From Lentzea terrae (GTDB lineage: Bacteria > Actinomycetota > Actinomycetes > Mycobacteriales > Pseudonocardiaceae), in the NCBI RefSeq assembly GCF_003265345.1, contig NZ_QFWW01000008.1:32290-96289 (forward strand): a stretch of 64,000 nucleotides of DNA. Reading direction: 5' to 3'. The notes under the pieces were generated by a model. The model did no database searches. It was given only the letters and a program-made list of their open reading frames with translations, and had not been told where the DNA came from. Below are positions 25,985-34,826 of this stretch, piece by piece (within the stretch, counting starts at the first letter, position 1; each line of letters starts with the position of its first letter). The position numbers were made by a program, and so were the translations under genes.

Positions 25985-26466
25985 TGTCGCCCGTCGTCGT
26001 GGTCCTGCTGCTGGCGGCCGGGCTTTCGGAGGCCGTCGGCCGCGTCCTGCCGTTCCTCGCGCGCCGGCCCGGCACGTCGTGGCGGGTAGTGGTCAGCTTG
26101 CTGACGACCGGTGGCCTGATCGAGGCCGCCGTGTTCGCGCTGTGGCCGTTGACCGCGTGGACGCTGGCCGGCCTGTCGACGTCCACGCCGGGCGACTTGC
26201 TGGTGTGGACGCCGGGCTTGGTCGCCCCGCTGCTGTTGTCGGCCGTGCTCGCGTTCCCGCTGCTCGGGCCCCTGCTGCACCTGCTGCTGTTGGCCGGCGT
26301 CGGAGCAGGCCTGGTGAGCTCGCTGGCCGCGACGACCGGACTGGACTGGTGGGCCGCCGCCGGGTGCGTGGCGATCGCCGGGGCCGGGCTCGGTGTCGCG
26401 GTGGAGGCCGTTCGCCGGCTGGTCGGGCGGCTGACGGCGGCCGAGGTGCGGGCGGTGGTCGCGTGA
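25984..26466 (+). CDS. Small polytopic membrane protein
   Basis: 160 aa with four hydrophobic segments (VVVVLLLAAGLSEAVG; WRVVVSLLTTGGLIEAAVFALW; LVAPLLLSAVLAFPLLGPLLHLLLLAGVGAG; AAAGCVAIAGAGLGVAVEAV). Shares its first base with the last base of the glycosyltransferase stop (TGATG), and its own stop overlaps the next GTG. No recognised family; possibly a membrane partner of the glycosyltransferase. Confidence 0.75.
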   Translation: MSPVVVVLLLAAGLSEAVGRVLPFLARRPGTSWRVVVSLLTTGGLIEAAVFALWPLTAWTLAGLSTSTPGDLLVWTPGLVAPLLLSAVLAFPLLGPLLHLLLLAGVGAGLVSSLAATTGLDWWAAAGCVAIAGAGLGVAVEAVRRLVGRLTAAEVRAVVA

Positions 26467-27380
26467 ACGGCTTCCTGCTCTGGGCGATCGTGTTCGGGCC
26501 GGTGCTGCTGGCGGAAGGCCTGCTGGCCCGGTACGAGCTGCTGATCTACGGCGCCGGGTGGCGGGCTCCTGGCAGCGAGCTCCCGGCGGGCGTGCCCCGT
26601 GCGCGCGGTGCGGACGCCGAGCGGCCCCCGGACGCCTATCTGGTCTACCTGGACGGGATCGGCAAGCGGCGGGCCCGCGACAGCCGCGACGGTGGCCAGC
26701 TGGTCGAGGCGCTCCTGGCCGGCGCACCGGAACTGCGGGTGCTGGGCCAGGTTCAGCCATACTCGCCGCTGGCCGAACCGCTTGCTGACCGGCCGGTGTG
26801 GGTGTGGTTGCGCCGCCGGGCCGGGCTGTTGTTGTTCCTGCACAACGTGATGCAGATCTTCGTCGCCGCCGATCATCGGTACCGCCCCCTCTACAACCGG
26901 GCCGTCGGCACCCAGATCGCCACCCAGCTCGAGCTCGCCGGTTACCTGCCCGGCAGCGCGATCCCGGTGGTGCTGCTGAGCTACAGCGGCGGCGCCCAGG
27001 TCGCCACCGGCGCGGTCGACGTGCTGCACACGCGGTTGCGCTGCCCGCTGGTGCTGATCACGCTCGGCGGATTTCACAACGGCGCGAACGACATCAGCCG
27101 AGCGGAGCACCTGTACCAGCTCACGAGTGCCGCCGACCGGATCGAACGGGTCGGCACGTGGCTGTTCCCCCAACGCTGGCGGCTGTGGCGCACCAGCGGG
27201 TGGAACCGCGCCCGCCGCGCAGGGAAGGTGACCACGCGGTTGCTCGACCCGGCCACGCACGTCGGGCCGCAGAGCTACATCAGCCCGACCGCGGTGCTGC
27301 CCGACGGACGAACCCACCTCGACCGCACCGCCGAAACCGTGATCGCGCTGATCCGCAGTCGCCACGGCGTGATCACGTAG
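26463..27380 (+). CDS. Membrane-anchored alpha/beta-hydrolase-like protein
   Basis: 305 aa. An N-terminal hydrophobic segment (FLLWAIVFGPVLLAEGLL) is followed by DAYLVYLDGIGK, a second hydrophobic patch (RAGLLLFLHNVMQIFVAA), and VVLLSYSGGAQVATGAVD, which looks like a nucleophile elbow with a Ser in SYSGG. LVLITLGGFHNGAND follows. It resembles lipase-class folds but the His/Asp partners cannot be placed with confidence. GTG start in a GTGA overlap. Last gene of the patatin operon; ends 30 bases before the LuxR gene, after which a 20-bp palindrome lies. Confidence 0.6.
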   Translation: MNGFLLWAIVFGPVLLAEGLLARYELLIYGAGWRAPGSELPAGVPRARGADAERPPDAYLVYLDGIGKRRARDSRDGGQLVEALLAGAPELRVLGQVQPYSPLAEPLADRPVWVWLRRRAGLLLFLHNVMQIFVAADHRYRPLYNRAVGTQIATQLELAGYLPGSAIPVVLLSYSGGAQVATGAVDVLHTRLRCPLVLITLGGFHNGANDISRAEHLYQLTSAADRIERVGTWLFPQRWRLWRTSGWNRARRAGKVTTRLLDPATHVGPQSYISPTAVLPDGRTHLDRTAETVIALIRSRHGVIT

Positions 27381-27387
27381 ACCTTTC

Positions 27388-27407
27388 GTACCGGGAATTC
27401 CCGGTAC
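27388..27407. promoter_or_regulatory. Perfect 20-bp palindrome at a LuxR start
   Basis: GTACCGGGAATTCCCGGTAC, fully self-complementary, ending three bases before the ATG of the LuxR gene and eight bases after the patatin operon stop. It replaces the normal Shine-Dalgarno region. It may be an autoregulatory operator or an intrinsic structure. The left nine bases (GTACCGGGA) recur upstream of the paralogous LuxR gene at 36259. Confidence 0.65.
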
Positions 27408-27410
27408 AAG

Positions 27411-30158
27411 ATGAGCCCGGTGCGAAGGCGTGCGGAACTCATCGGGCGGGCACCGGAGTGCGCTGTCCTCGATCAGCTGATCAGGGCCGCCCGCGCGGGG
27501 GAGAGCCGCGTGCTCCTGCTGCACGGCGAGCCAGGGGTGGGGAAGTCGGCACTGCTCGCACACCTGGAGACCTCGGCGACGGGCCTGCGGGTGCTGCGCG
27601 CGGCCGGCGTCGAGTCCGAGATGGAGCTGGCGTTCGCCACGCTGCACCAGTTCTGCGTTCCGCTGCTGGACCGGGTGCAGGACCTGCCCGCGCCGCAACG
27701 TGATGCGCTCGAGACGGCGTTCGGGATGCGTTCGGGCAGCGCGCAGCCCGAACGCTTGCTGGTCGGGCTGGCGGTGCTGAGCCTGCTGTCGGACGCATCG
27801 GGGAGCAGCCCGGTGCTGTGCCTGGTGGACGACGCGCAGTGGATGGACCAGGCGTCGGCTCAGGTCCTCGGTTTCGTGGCCCGCCGCCTGCTGGCCGAGC
27901 CGATCGCCCTCGTCTTCGCCGCGCGCCACCGGGCGCGGGACCTGTTCGGCCTGCCGGAGCTGGAGATCACCGGGCTGGGCCAGGCCGACGCACTGGCCCT
28001 GCTCGACTCCGCGACGCACGCCCGGCTCGACCACCGGATCCGCGACCGGATCCTCGCCGAGGCCAGGGGCAACCCGCTCGCCCTGATGGAACTGCCGCGC
28101 GAGCTGACGGTGACCCAGATGGCGGGCGGGTTCGGCCTGCTGCGCACCGAGGCGTTGCCCCACCGGATCGAAGAGAGCTTCCTGACGCGGATCGAGGGGT
28201 TGTCCGAGCACAGCCGGCTGCTCCTGCTGGTGGCCGCCGCCGAGCCGGTCGGTGATCCCACCGCGGTGTGGCGCGCCGCCGAACGGCTCGGGGTCGCCTC
28301 CACGACGGCGCTCGCCGACGAGCTGGACGAGCTGCTGTCGTTCGACGTGCGCGTGATCTTCCGGCATCCGCTCGTGCGCTCGGCCGTCTACCGGGCCGCC
28401 AAGGAGGAGGACCGCCGCGCCGCGCACCTCGCGCTGGCGGAGGTCACCGACCGGCACCTGGACCCGGACCGCCGTGCCTGGCACCTGGCGTCCGCCGCCG
28501 CCGCCGAACCGGACGAGGCCGTCGCCGTGGAGCTCGAACGGTCCGCCGGCCGTGCGCAGGCCCGTGGTGGACTGGCCGCGGCCGCGGCTTTCCTGCAGCG
28601 GTCCGTGACGCTCACCGTCGATCCGGTGCGCCGCGTCGAACGTGCAATGCAGGCCGCGGACGCCAGCGTCCGGGCAGGCGACCTGGCTGCCGCACGGGAG
28701 CTCGCCGGCATCGTGGAGCTCGAGGCGCAGAGCGAATTCCTCCGCGTCCGAGCCCAACTGGTCCGCGCTCGCATCGCGTACGCGACCGGCTCGTACGTCG
28801 AGGCGCAGGGCATGTTGCTGGCGGCCGCGCAGCAGCTGGAACGCTTCGACCTGGACCTCGCTCGGGAGACCTACCTCCTGGCCTGGGGCACCGCCGCGGA
28901 CGGCGAGCGTCTCGTGGCGATCTCCCAGTCGATCAGGGCACTGCCTCCGCCGGAAGGAGACTCACGTCCGATCGACCTGGTGCTGACCGGATGCGCGCTG
29001 CTCGTCACCGACGGACGCGGCGCCGCGATCAGCACCTTGCGCCAGGCGATGGCCGCACTGTCCGACCTCCCCGTGCCGGACCTGCTCAAGTGGGGCTGGG
29101 CGGCCTGCGGGGTCAGCCCGGCCGTCTGGGACGAGCAGGTCATGTGCGAGACGTACGCCAGAGCCGTCGAGGTGGCGAGGACCGCCGGGATCCTGACCGA
29201 GCTGCCGATCTACCTCGTGTGCCTGGGGTCGGCGAACTCGCTGATCGGGGACTTCGCGGCCGCCGCCTCGCTGATCGCCGAGGCCGAGGCCGTCGCCGCC
29301 ACCACGGGCAGCCAGTTCGCGCCGTACGCGACGCTCATCCTGACGGCGCTGCAGGGCGAGGCCGAGGCCGCGCAACTGATCGCCGCCACGATCGAGCACC
29401 CCGTCGCGGATCGCCGGTCGGCCGGCGTGCCGACCGCTCAGTGGGCGAACGCGGTGCTGCACAACGGCCTGGGCCGCTACCAGCAAGCGCTGGCGGCGGC
29501 TCAGGCGAGCGCGGCGACCGCACAGCTGGTCGTCTCGGTGTGGGTGCTGCCCGAACTCGTCGAGGCAGCCGCGCGCCTCGGTGCGGACGAGATCGCGCTC
29601 GATGCGTTGGCACGGCTGGGGAACGCGGCGGAAGCGTGCGACACGAACTGGGCGCAGGGGATCCTGGCCCGGTGCCGTGCGCTGCTTGCCGGCGAAGCCG
29701 CGGAGGACCTCTACCGCGAGGCGATCGACCGGTTGGGCCGGACGTTGTTGCGCCCCGACATCGCGCGTGCGCACCTGCTGTACGGCGAGTGGTTGCGCCG
29801 GCAGTCACGGCAGGCCGACGCACGGCATCAGCTCACCACCGCACACGAGATGTTCGTGTCGATCGGCATGGCGGCGTTCGCCGAACGTGCCCGCCGCGAG
29901 CTGCTCGCCAACGGGGACATGGCCCGCGAGCGCACCGACGACGCGTCGCCGAGCACGAAGCTGACACCCCAGGAAAGACAGATCGCGCTGCTGGTGCGGG
30001 ACGGCCTGTCCAACTCGGAAGTCGGTGCGCAGCTCTTCATCAGCGCGCGCACGGTCGAATGGCACCTGCGCAAGGTCTTCGCCAAACTGTCGATCACGTC
30101 CCGGCGACAGCTGCGGGACGCGTTGCCGGGTGCAGCACCGCCTCGATCTCCAGGCTGA
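27411..30158 (+). CDS. Large LuxR-family ATPase regulator (paralogue 1)
   Basis: 915 aa. AAA/STAND ATPase at the N-terminus: LIGRAPECAVLDQLI, Walker A GEPGVGKS (~residues 38-45), Walker B VLCLVDDAQWMD; a long TPR-like helical middle; C-terminal LuxR HTH LTPQERQIALLVRDGLSNSEVGAQLFISARTVEWHLRKVFAKL. It shares length, order and many phrases (LRVLRAAGVESEMELAFATLHQ; GNPLALMELPREL) with the genes at 32026 and 36259. The ATG lies three bases after a perfect palindrome, without a Shine-Dalgarno. Its 3' end overlaps the convergent YceI gene by 65 bases; recognisable homology ends near SRRQLRDALPG. Confidence 0.9.
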   Translation: MSPVRRRAELIGRAPECAVLDQLIRAARAGESRVLLLHGEPGVGKSALLAHLETSATGLRVLRAAGVESEMELAFATLHQFCVPLLDRVQDLPAPQRDALETAFGMRSGSAQPERLLVGLAVLSLLSDASGSSPVLCLVDDAQWMDQASAQVLGFVARRLLAEPIALVFAARHRARDLFGLPELEITGLGQADALALLDSATHARLDHRIRDRILAEARGNPLALMELPRELTVTQMAGGFGLLRTEALPHRIEESFLTRIEGLSEHSRLLLLVAAAEPVGDPTAVWRAAERLGVASTTALADELDELLSFDVRVIFRHPLVRSAVYRAAKEEDRRAAHLALAEVTDRHLDPDRRAWHLASAAAAEPDEAVAVELERSAGRAQARGGLAAAAAFLQRSVTLTVDPVRRVERAMQAADASVRAGDLAAARELAGIVELEAQSEFLRVRAQLVRARIAYATGSYVEAQGMLLAAAQQLERFDLDLARETYLLAWGTAADGERLVAISQSIRALPPPEGDSRPIDLVLTGCALLVTDGRGAAISTLRQAMAALSDLPVPDLLKWGWAACGVSPAVWDEQVMCETYARAVEVARTAGILTELPIYLVCLGSANSLIGDFAAAASLIAEAEAVAATTGSQFAPYATLILTALQGEAEAAQLIAATIEHPVADRRSAGVPTAQWANAVLHNGLGRYQQALAAAQASAATAQLVVSVWVLPELVEAAARLGADEIALDALARLGNAAEACDTNWAQGILARCRALLAGEAAEDLYREAIDRLGRTLLRPDIARAHLLYGEWLRRQSRQADARHQLTTAHEMFVSIGMAAFAERARRELLANGDMARERTDDASPSTKLTPQERQIALLVRDGLSNSEVGAQLFISARTVEWHLRKVFAKLSITSRRQLRDALPGAAPPRSPG

Positions 30159-30684
30159 TCTGCACCTTGTCGCCGACCACGACGCCGCCGCCGTCGAGCG
30201 GCAGCTTGATGTCGACGCCGAAGTCGTTGCGGTCGATGACCGTCGAGGCAGACACACCGAGGCGCGTGCCGCCGCCGTCGTCCGGCCCGATGCCGTTCAC
30301 GTCCAACGCGAGCTGCACCGAACGCGTGACGCCCTTGATCGTCAACTCGCCGTCGACCACGAGGCCGCGACGGCCGTGGCGGACGCCGGTGGAGCTGAAC
30401 GTCCACAGTGGATGGTTCTCGACGTCGAAGAAGTCGGCCGAGCGCACGTGCGCGTCGCGCTGCGCGTTGCCCGTGTCGATGGACGCCGGCTCGATCACTG
30501 CGGTGACGGCCGAGCCGGTCACGTCGTCGCCCGTGACGATCTGCCCGGAGAACGTCGCGAACCGGCCCCGGACCTTGCCCACCATCATGTGCCGGACGCT
30601 GAACGAGATGTCGGAGTGGGCCGGGTCGATGTCCCAGGTGCCTGCGACGTAACCGGGGATCGTGGTCGTGGTTGCGGTGGTCAT
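30094..30684 (-). CDS. YceI-family protein
   Basis: 196 aa lipocalin-like beta-barrel of the YceI family: YVAGTWDIDPAHSDISFSVRHMMVGKVRGRF, DAHVRSADFFDVENHPLWTF and VDGELTIKGVTRSVQLALDV are signature stretches. These proteins bind polyisoprenoids or amphiphiles and are often stress induced. Cytoplasmic here (no signal peptide). AGGAG lies 6 bases before the ATG. It precedes nothing on its strand; its last codons run into the antisense of the LuxR gene. Confidence 0.93.
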   Translation of the reverse strand: MTTATTTTIPGYVAGTWDIDPAHSDISFSVRHMMVGKVRGRFATFSGQIVTGDDVTGSAVTAVIEPASIDTGNAQRDAHVRSADFFDVENHPLWTFSSTGVRHGRRGLVVDGELTIKGVTRSVQLALDVNGIGPDDGGGTRLGVSASTVIDRNDFGVDIKLPLDGGGVVVGDKVQISLEIEAVLHPATRPAAVAGT

Positions 30685-30708
30685 GTGGATCTCCTGACGA
30701 GAAGACGG

Positions 30709-30957
30709 TTAGTGCGTGGCTTGGAACGTCCACTTGAGACCGAGCGCCAGCGCGAGGAGGAGGCCCGCCAGCAGGAGCACCGAGGAGCCGGTGTTCGTGC
30801 CGATCAGCATCAGCGCCAGCGCGAACGCCCCGGCGTACCACTTCCGGCGCGCGCCTCCGCCATCTCCGAACGAGCGGAGCTGCTCGGCCAGCGCCGGGTC
30901 GTCGATCCTGATGTTCTTCTCGATGGCGCGCAGTGCGCGTTGCTCGCGGCGGTTCAC
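30709..30957 (-). CDS. DUF3040-like small membrane protein
   Basis: 82 aa. N-terminal amphipathic helix LNRREQRALRAIEKNIRIDDPALAEQLRSF (start read as GTG), typical of DUF3040 ('LSEHEQRxLxxIExxLxxDDPxLAxxLR'), followed by two hydrophobic helices (YAGAFALALMLIGTNTGSS; LLLAGLLLALALGLKW). The GTG overlaps the universal-stress-protein stop (GTGA), so it is the second gene of that operon. Confidence 0.8.
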   Translation of the reverse strand: MNRREQRALRAIEKNIRIDDPALAEQLRSFGDGGGARRKWYAGAFALALMLIGTNTGSSVLLLAGLLLALALGLKWTFQATH

Positions 30958-31847
30958 GGCACGGGGCTCGGCTCCGGCCGCACGACGGCGACCGGGCAGG
31001 GGGAGTGGTGCAGCAGCGCGTGGCTGACGGAGCCGAGCACGAGGCCGGCCGCGCTGCCCCGGCCGTGCGAGCCGACGACCACCAGCTGTGCCTTGTTCGC
31101 GGTGGCCTGCGCGATCAGGGCGTGCGCGGGGCCGTCGCTCACGACCACGCGCCGGACCTCGACGTCGGGGTACTTCTCGCTCCACCCCGCCAGCCGCTCG
31201 GCGAGGGCCCGGTGCTCCTCGGTTTCGACGGCGTCCCACTCCACCGGCTCCGTCACGGCTGGGGCGACCGCGTAGTCGTTCCACACGTGCACCGCGATCA
31301 ACGGCACTCCGCGCGCGTCCGCCGCGTCGAACGCGAACTCCAGTGCTGCCTCGCTGATCGGTGAGCCGTCGACGCCGACGACGACCGGCCCGGAGTCGGA
31401 CTCTTCGCCGCGCACGACGACGACCGGACATTCCGCCTGGGCGGCCAGCCTGATCGCGACCGAACCGATCAGCAGCGAGGTGAACCCGCCGAGGCCGCGG
31501 TCGCCGATCACCAGGAGACCGGCGGTGCGCGACTCGGTGACCAGCAGCGGCACCGGATATCCGTCGAGGGTCAGCTCGGAGATCTCGACACCCTCGGCGA
31601 CGTGCCTGGCCGCGTCGGCAGCTACCGCGACCGTTTTCCAGGTGTCCTGCAACAACGACTCCCGGTAGTTGCCGAGGCCGGGGTCGCCGAGGTGCCGGTG
31701 CCCCGACCAGCCGAAGGCGCTGACCAGGTACAGAGGTGCGCTGTGGCGCGCGGCCTCCTGGGCGGCCCAGCGGGCGGCATCGAGGGCTGAGGACGACCCG
31801 TCGATGCCGACGACGATCGGCAGGCCCTTGTCTCGCCACTGTCCCAT
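30954..31847 (-). CDS. Universal stress protein (two Usp domains)
   Basis: 297 aa tandem UspA protein, like M. tuberculosis Rv2623. Domain 1: PIVVGIDGSSSALDAARWAAQEA with GLLVIGDRGLGGFTSLLIGSVA. Domain 2: PVVVGVDGSPISEAALEFAFDAA with LVVVGSHGRGSAAGLVLGSVSHALLHHSPCPVAVVR; both carry ATP-binding G-x2-G-x9-G(S/T) motifs. AGGAG precedes the ATG at a normal distance. Co-transcribed with the DUF3040-like gene. A long inverted repeat lies upstream. Confidence 0.95.
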   Translation of the reverse strand: MGQWRDKGLPIVVGIDGSSSALDAARWAAQEAARHSAPLYLVSAFGWSGHRHLGDPGLGNYRESLLQDTWKTVAVAADAARHVAEGVEISELTLDGYPVPLLVTESRTAGLLVIGDRGLGGFTSLLIGSVAIRLAAQAECPVVVVRGEESDSGPVVVGVDGSPISEAALEFAFDAADARGVPLIAVHVWNDYAVAPAVTEPVEWDAVETEEHRALAERLAGWSEKYPDVEVRRVVVSDGPAHALIAQATANKAQLVVVGSHGRGSAAGLVLGSVSHALLHHSPCPVAVVRPEPSPVP

Positions 31848-31889
31848 GTGATGCTCCTGTCCCGAGTCCTTTGCCTGGTGGCGCGTCCC

Positions 31890-31979
31890 GGAACGTTGGC
31901 GAGGTAGTTCACGCTCAGCAGGGCGCCTCGCGGCACCACGATGCACCCGTCTGACCGCGAACTACCCCGGCAACGTTCC
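31890..31979. repeat. Long inverted repeat upstream of the universal stress gene
   Basis: A left arm of 21 bases at 31890-31910 (GGAACGTTGGCGAGGTAGTTC) pairs with 31959-31979 at 19 of 21 positions; weaker pairing continues outward for ~11 bases. The 48-base centre is unstructured. It lies between the LuxR stop (32026) and the Usp start (31847). It may be a paired regulator site, a terminator relic or a short mobile palindrome. Confidence 0.6.
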
Positions 31980-32025
31980 AGGCCACACCACTAGGACAGG
32001 TCGCACCACGGCTTTGTGACACGTG

Positions 32026-34761
32026 TCAGGCCAGCGCCGCGGGGAGCTCCTTGCGCGAGGCGACGTCGAGCTTGGCGAACACCTTGCGCAGGTGCCATTC
32101 CACGGTGCGCGGGCTGAGGAACAGCTCGGCGCCGATCTCGGAGTTCGTCCTGCCGGCACCGGCGAGCCTGGCGATCTGGGCTTCCTGCGCGGTGAGGGGT
32201 TCCCGCGTCGCGTCCGCGCGGTGGTGCACGGCCTCGCCGATGGTCAGCAACGAGCGTCGGGCGCGCTCAGCGAAGGCGTTGGCGCCGAACCGGTCCAGCA
32301 TCTCGTGCGCGGTGCGCAGCTGGGTGCGAGCTTCGTCGCGGCGGTTCGCGCGACTGAGCCACTCGCCGTACCCGAGGTGGGCGCGCGCGAGATAGACGGC
32401 GACGCGCGTGCGCTGGAGGTGTTCGATCGCCTTGCGGTACAACCGATCGGCGTCCGGGCCGTCGGTCAGCAGCGCGGTCGACCACGCAAGCACACCGAGC
32501 GCCCACTCCGTGCCGCTGGCGGTGGCGCGCTCCTCGATCTGCCGCAGGGCGTCGGCGGCATCTTCGGGTGTGCCGGCCCCGGCCGCGGCCTCGACCAGTT
32601 CCAGCAGTGCGAGACCGAAGATCCCCAGATCGTCGTGCTCGCACGCGCGCCGGGCGCTCGAAAAGGCGTCCTCGTACCGGCCAAGTCCGTTGTACAGCAC
32701 GGCGTTCAAGAAGGAGCCGCCACCGATGGCTCGTCCCTCACCCCAGGTGCTCGCCCACCGGGCACCGGCCTTGAGCGCCGAGGCCGCCCCGGGGTCGCCA
32801 CGCCAGGCCAGCAGTGCCAGCCTCGGGTAGCCGAGGTGCGAGTTGCCGGTCACCTTCAGGATCGCGTCGGACTCCTCGATCAACGTCGAGGCGAGGTCGA
32901 ACTCACCGGCGTGCAGGTGCACGAGAGCCCGGTAGGACAGGGCCAGCGGCAGGAAGTTGAGCGCGCCGGTGTCGCGAGCCGTCCGGACCGCGTGCGTGAC
33001 CAGGTCGTGCCAGGTCTCGTCGTTCCACATGTCCGCGGCGGTCAGCCACGCCAGCCACAGCCAGCGCATGATGTCGTCCGGCGTCTCCTGCCGGAACGCC
33101 CGCAGGGCGTGGTTCAGCAGGGGAGCGCCCGCGACGTAGCCGTCGGCGAACCGCGCGGTCAGCCCGTCGAGCAGGGCGTCCACCGGCCGTGGCGGCTGCG
33201 GACCCGGTGGCGCGGTGCGGGCGGCCTCGGCCACCTCCGCGAGTGCGCCGTTCCCGTTCAGCCGGCCCGCGAACACCGCCGACCCGATGGCCTCGAGGTA
33301 GACCTCACGGGCTTGGCCGCCGTCGAGCCGTTCCAGCCGGTCGGCCGCGTCCAGCAGCAACGGCAGCGCATCACCGCCGCGTCTGCGGGCAAAGGCGATC
33401 TGCGCGCGCAGCCGGGTCAGCCGTCCGCGTTGGAGCGCGTCCAACGGGCTCATCTCCGCGGCGGCGAGAAGTTCCAGCGCCGCGTCGGGGGCTCCCGCCT
33501 CGAACGTGGCGTGCGCCGCGGCCAGCGCTCTCGTTCCGCGTGCGGCCGGGTCCGGTGTCAGTCCGGCCGCACGCGTGAGGAACGCGGCCGCCGCCGCGAC
33601 ACCGCCACGAGCCTGAGCCCGGCCGGCGGAGAGCTCCAGCTCCACTGCCACCGCCTCATCGGGTTCGACCGCCGCGTGCGCGCGGTGCCAGGCCCGGCGA
33701 TCGGGGTCGGACTCGGGATCGGTCGCCGCCGCCAACGCGCGGTGCACGTCCCGGCGTTCTGCCGTGTCGGCCGCGCGATAAGCCGCTGAGCGCACCAGTG
33801 GATGGTGAAACCGCACGCGTGCGCCGAACTTGATGAGTCCGGCCGCCTCGGCGGCCGCCGCTGCCTCCGCGCCGATGTCGAGTCGCTCGGCCACGCGCCG
33901 CAGCAACGCCACGTCGCCCACCGGTTCTGCGGCCGCCACCAGCAGCAGCCTCTGGGTCTCGCCGGGCAACGACCCGATGCGCCGCAGGAAGCTCTGCTCG
34001 ATCTGGCTCGCGAGCGGCCGCGCGTCCGGACGGGCGAACCCGCCGGCCAGCTCGGCGCCGGTCAGGTCGCGCGGCAACTCCAGCAGCGCCAACGGGTTGC
34101 CGCGGGCTTCGGCGACGATCCGGTCCTTGACGTGCTCGTCGACCCGTCCGAGCACGACGGAGTCCAGCAGTGCGCGCGCATCGTGTTCGGGCAGACCCCG
34201 CACCGCGAGTTCCGGCAACCCCTCCAGCTGGTCGTCGCCTGTCGCGGACCGCACCGCGAACAGGAACACCACCCGCTCGGCGAGCAGCCGCCGGGCGGCG
34301 AAGGCCAAGGTCTGGGCGGACACGCGGTCGAGCCACTGGGCGTCGTCCACGACGCAGAGCAGCGGCTGGTCCTCCGCCACCTCGGCCAGCAGGCTGAGCA
34401 CCGCCAGCCCGACCAGGAAGCGGTCCGGCGCACTGCCGCCGCGCAGCCCGAACGCGATCATCAACGCGTCCCGCTGCGGATCCGGGAGGCGGCCGAGGTG
34501 CGTCATCATCGGCGCGCACAGCTGGTGCAACGCGGCGAACGCCAACTCCATCTCGGACTCGACGCCGACAGCGCGCGCGATCCGGAACCCCGCCGCGCCG
34601 TCCACCAGGTGGTCCACGAGCGCGGACTTGCCGATGCCCGCCTCGCCGCGCAGCACGAGCACCTGGCTCCGGCCGGATCTCGCCTGCGTGAGCAACCGAT
34701 CCAGCGTCTCGCACTCGGTGCGTCTGCCCCGCAAGCCGCGCTGAGGACCGTTGCCCGCCAT
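32026..34761 (-). CDS. Large LuxR-family ATPase regulator (paralogue 2)
   Basis: 911 aa from the ATG at 34761 (an in-frame ATG at 34818 adds 19 Arg-rich residues and looks less likely). Same architecture as the genes at 27411 and 36259: LRGRRTECETLDRLL, Walker A GEAGIGKS, Walker B LLCVVDDAQWLD, TPR-like middle, C-terminal HTH LTAQEAQIARLAGAGRTNSEIGAELFLSPRTVEWHLRKVFAKLDVASRKEL. A 14-bp palindrome (GCCGGTCGACCGGC, 34827-34840) lies upstream in the spacer it shares with the divergent sigma-factor gene. Inducer unknown. Confidence 0.9.
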   Translation of the reverse strand: MAGNGPQRGLRGRRTECETLDRLLTQARSGRSQVLVLRGEAGIGKSALVDHLVDGAAGFRIARAVGVESEMELAFAALHQLCAPMMTHLGRLPDPQRDALMIAFGLRGGSAPDRFLVGLAVLSLLAEVAEDQPLLCVVDDAQWLDRVSAQTLAFAARRLLAERVVFLFAVRSATGDDQLEGLPELAVRGLPEHDARALLDSVVLGRVDEHVKDRIVAEARGNPLALLELPRDLTGAELAGGFARPDARPLASQIEQSFLRRIGSLPGETQRLLLVAAAEPVGDVALLRRVAERLDIGAEAAAAAEAAGLIKFGARVRFHHPLVRSAAYRAADTAERRDVHRALAAATDPESDPDRRAWHRAHAAVEPDEAVAVELELSAGRAQARGGVAAAAAFLTRAAGLTPDPAARGTRALAAAHATFEAGAPDAALELLAAAEMSPLDALQRGRLTRLRAQIAFARRRGGDALPLLLDAADRLERLDGGQAREVYLEAIGSAVFAGRLNGNGALAEVAEAARTAPPGPQPPRPVDALLDGLTARFADGYVAGAPLLNHALRAFRQETPDDIMRWLWLAWLTAADMWNDETWHDLVTHAVRTARDTGALNFLPLALSYRALVHLHAGEFDLASTLIEESDAILKVTGNSHLGYPRLALLAWRGDPGAASALKAGARWASTWGEGRAIGGGSFLNAVLYNGLGRYEDAFSSARRACEHDDLGIFGLALLELVEAAAGAGTPEDAADALRQIEERATASGTEWALGVLAWSTALLTDGPDADRLYRKAIEHLQRTRVAVYLARAHLGYGEWLSRANRRDEARTQLRTAHEMLDRFGANAFAERARRSLLTIGEAVHHRADATREPLTAQEAQIARLAGAGRTNSEIGAELFLSPRTVEWHLRKVFAKLDVASRKELPAALA

Positions 34762-34826
34762 CCACCACCACCGCGCACGTCGACGTGCCCGGCGTTGATC
34801 AACGACGGGCCGTCTCATGATGCACC

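Noticed and set aside
25659..28757. 1032-aa minus-strand frame across the patatin operon
   Set aside because: Spans several unrelated plus genes and is low-complexity; antisense artefact.
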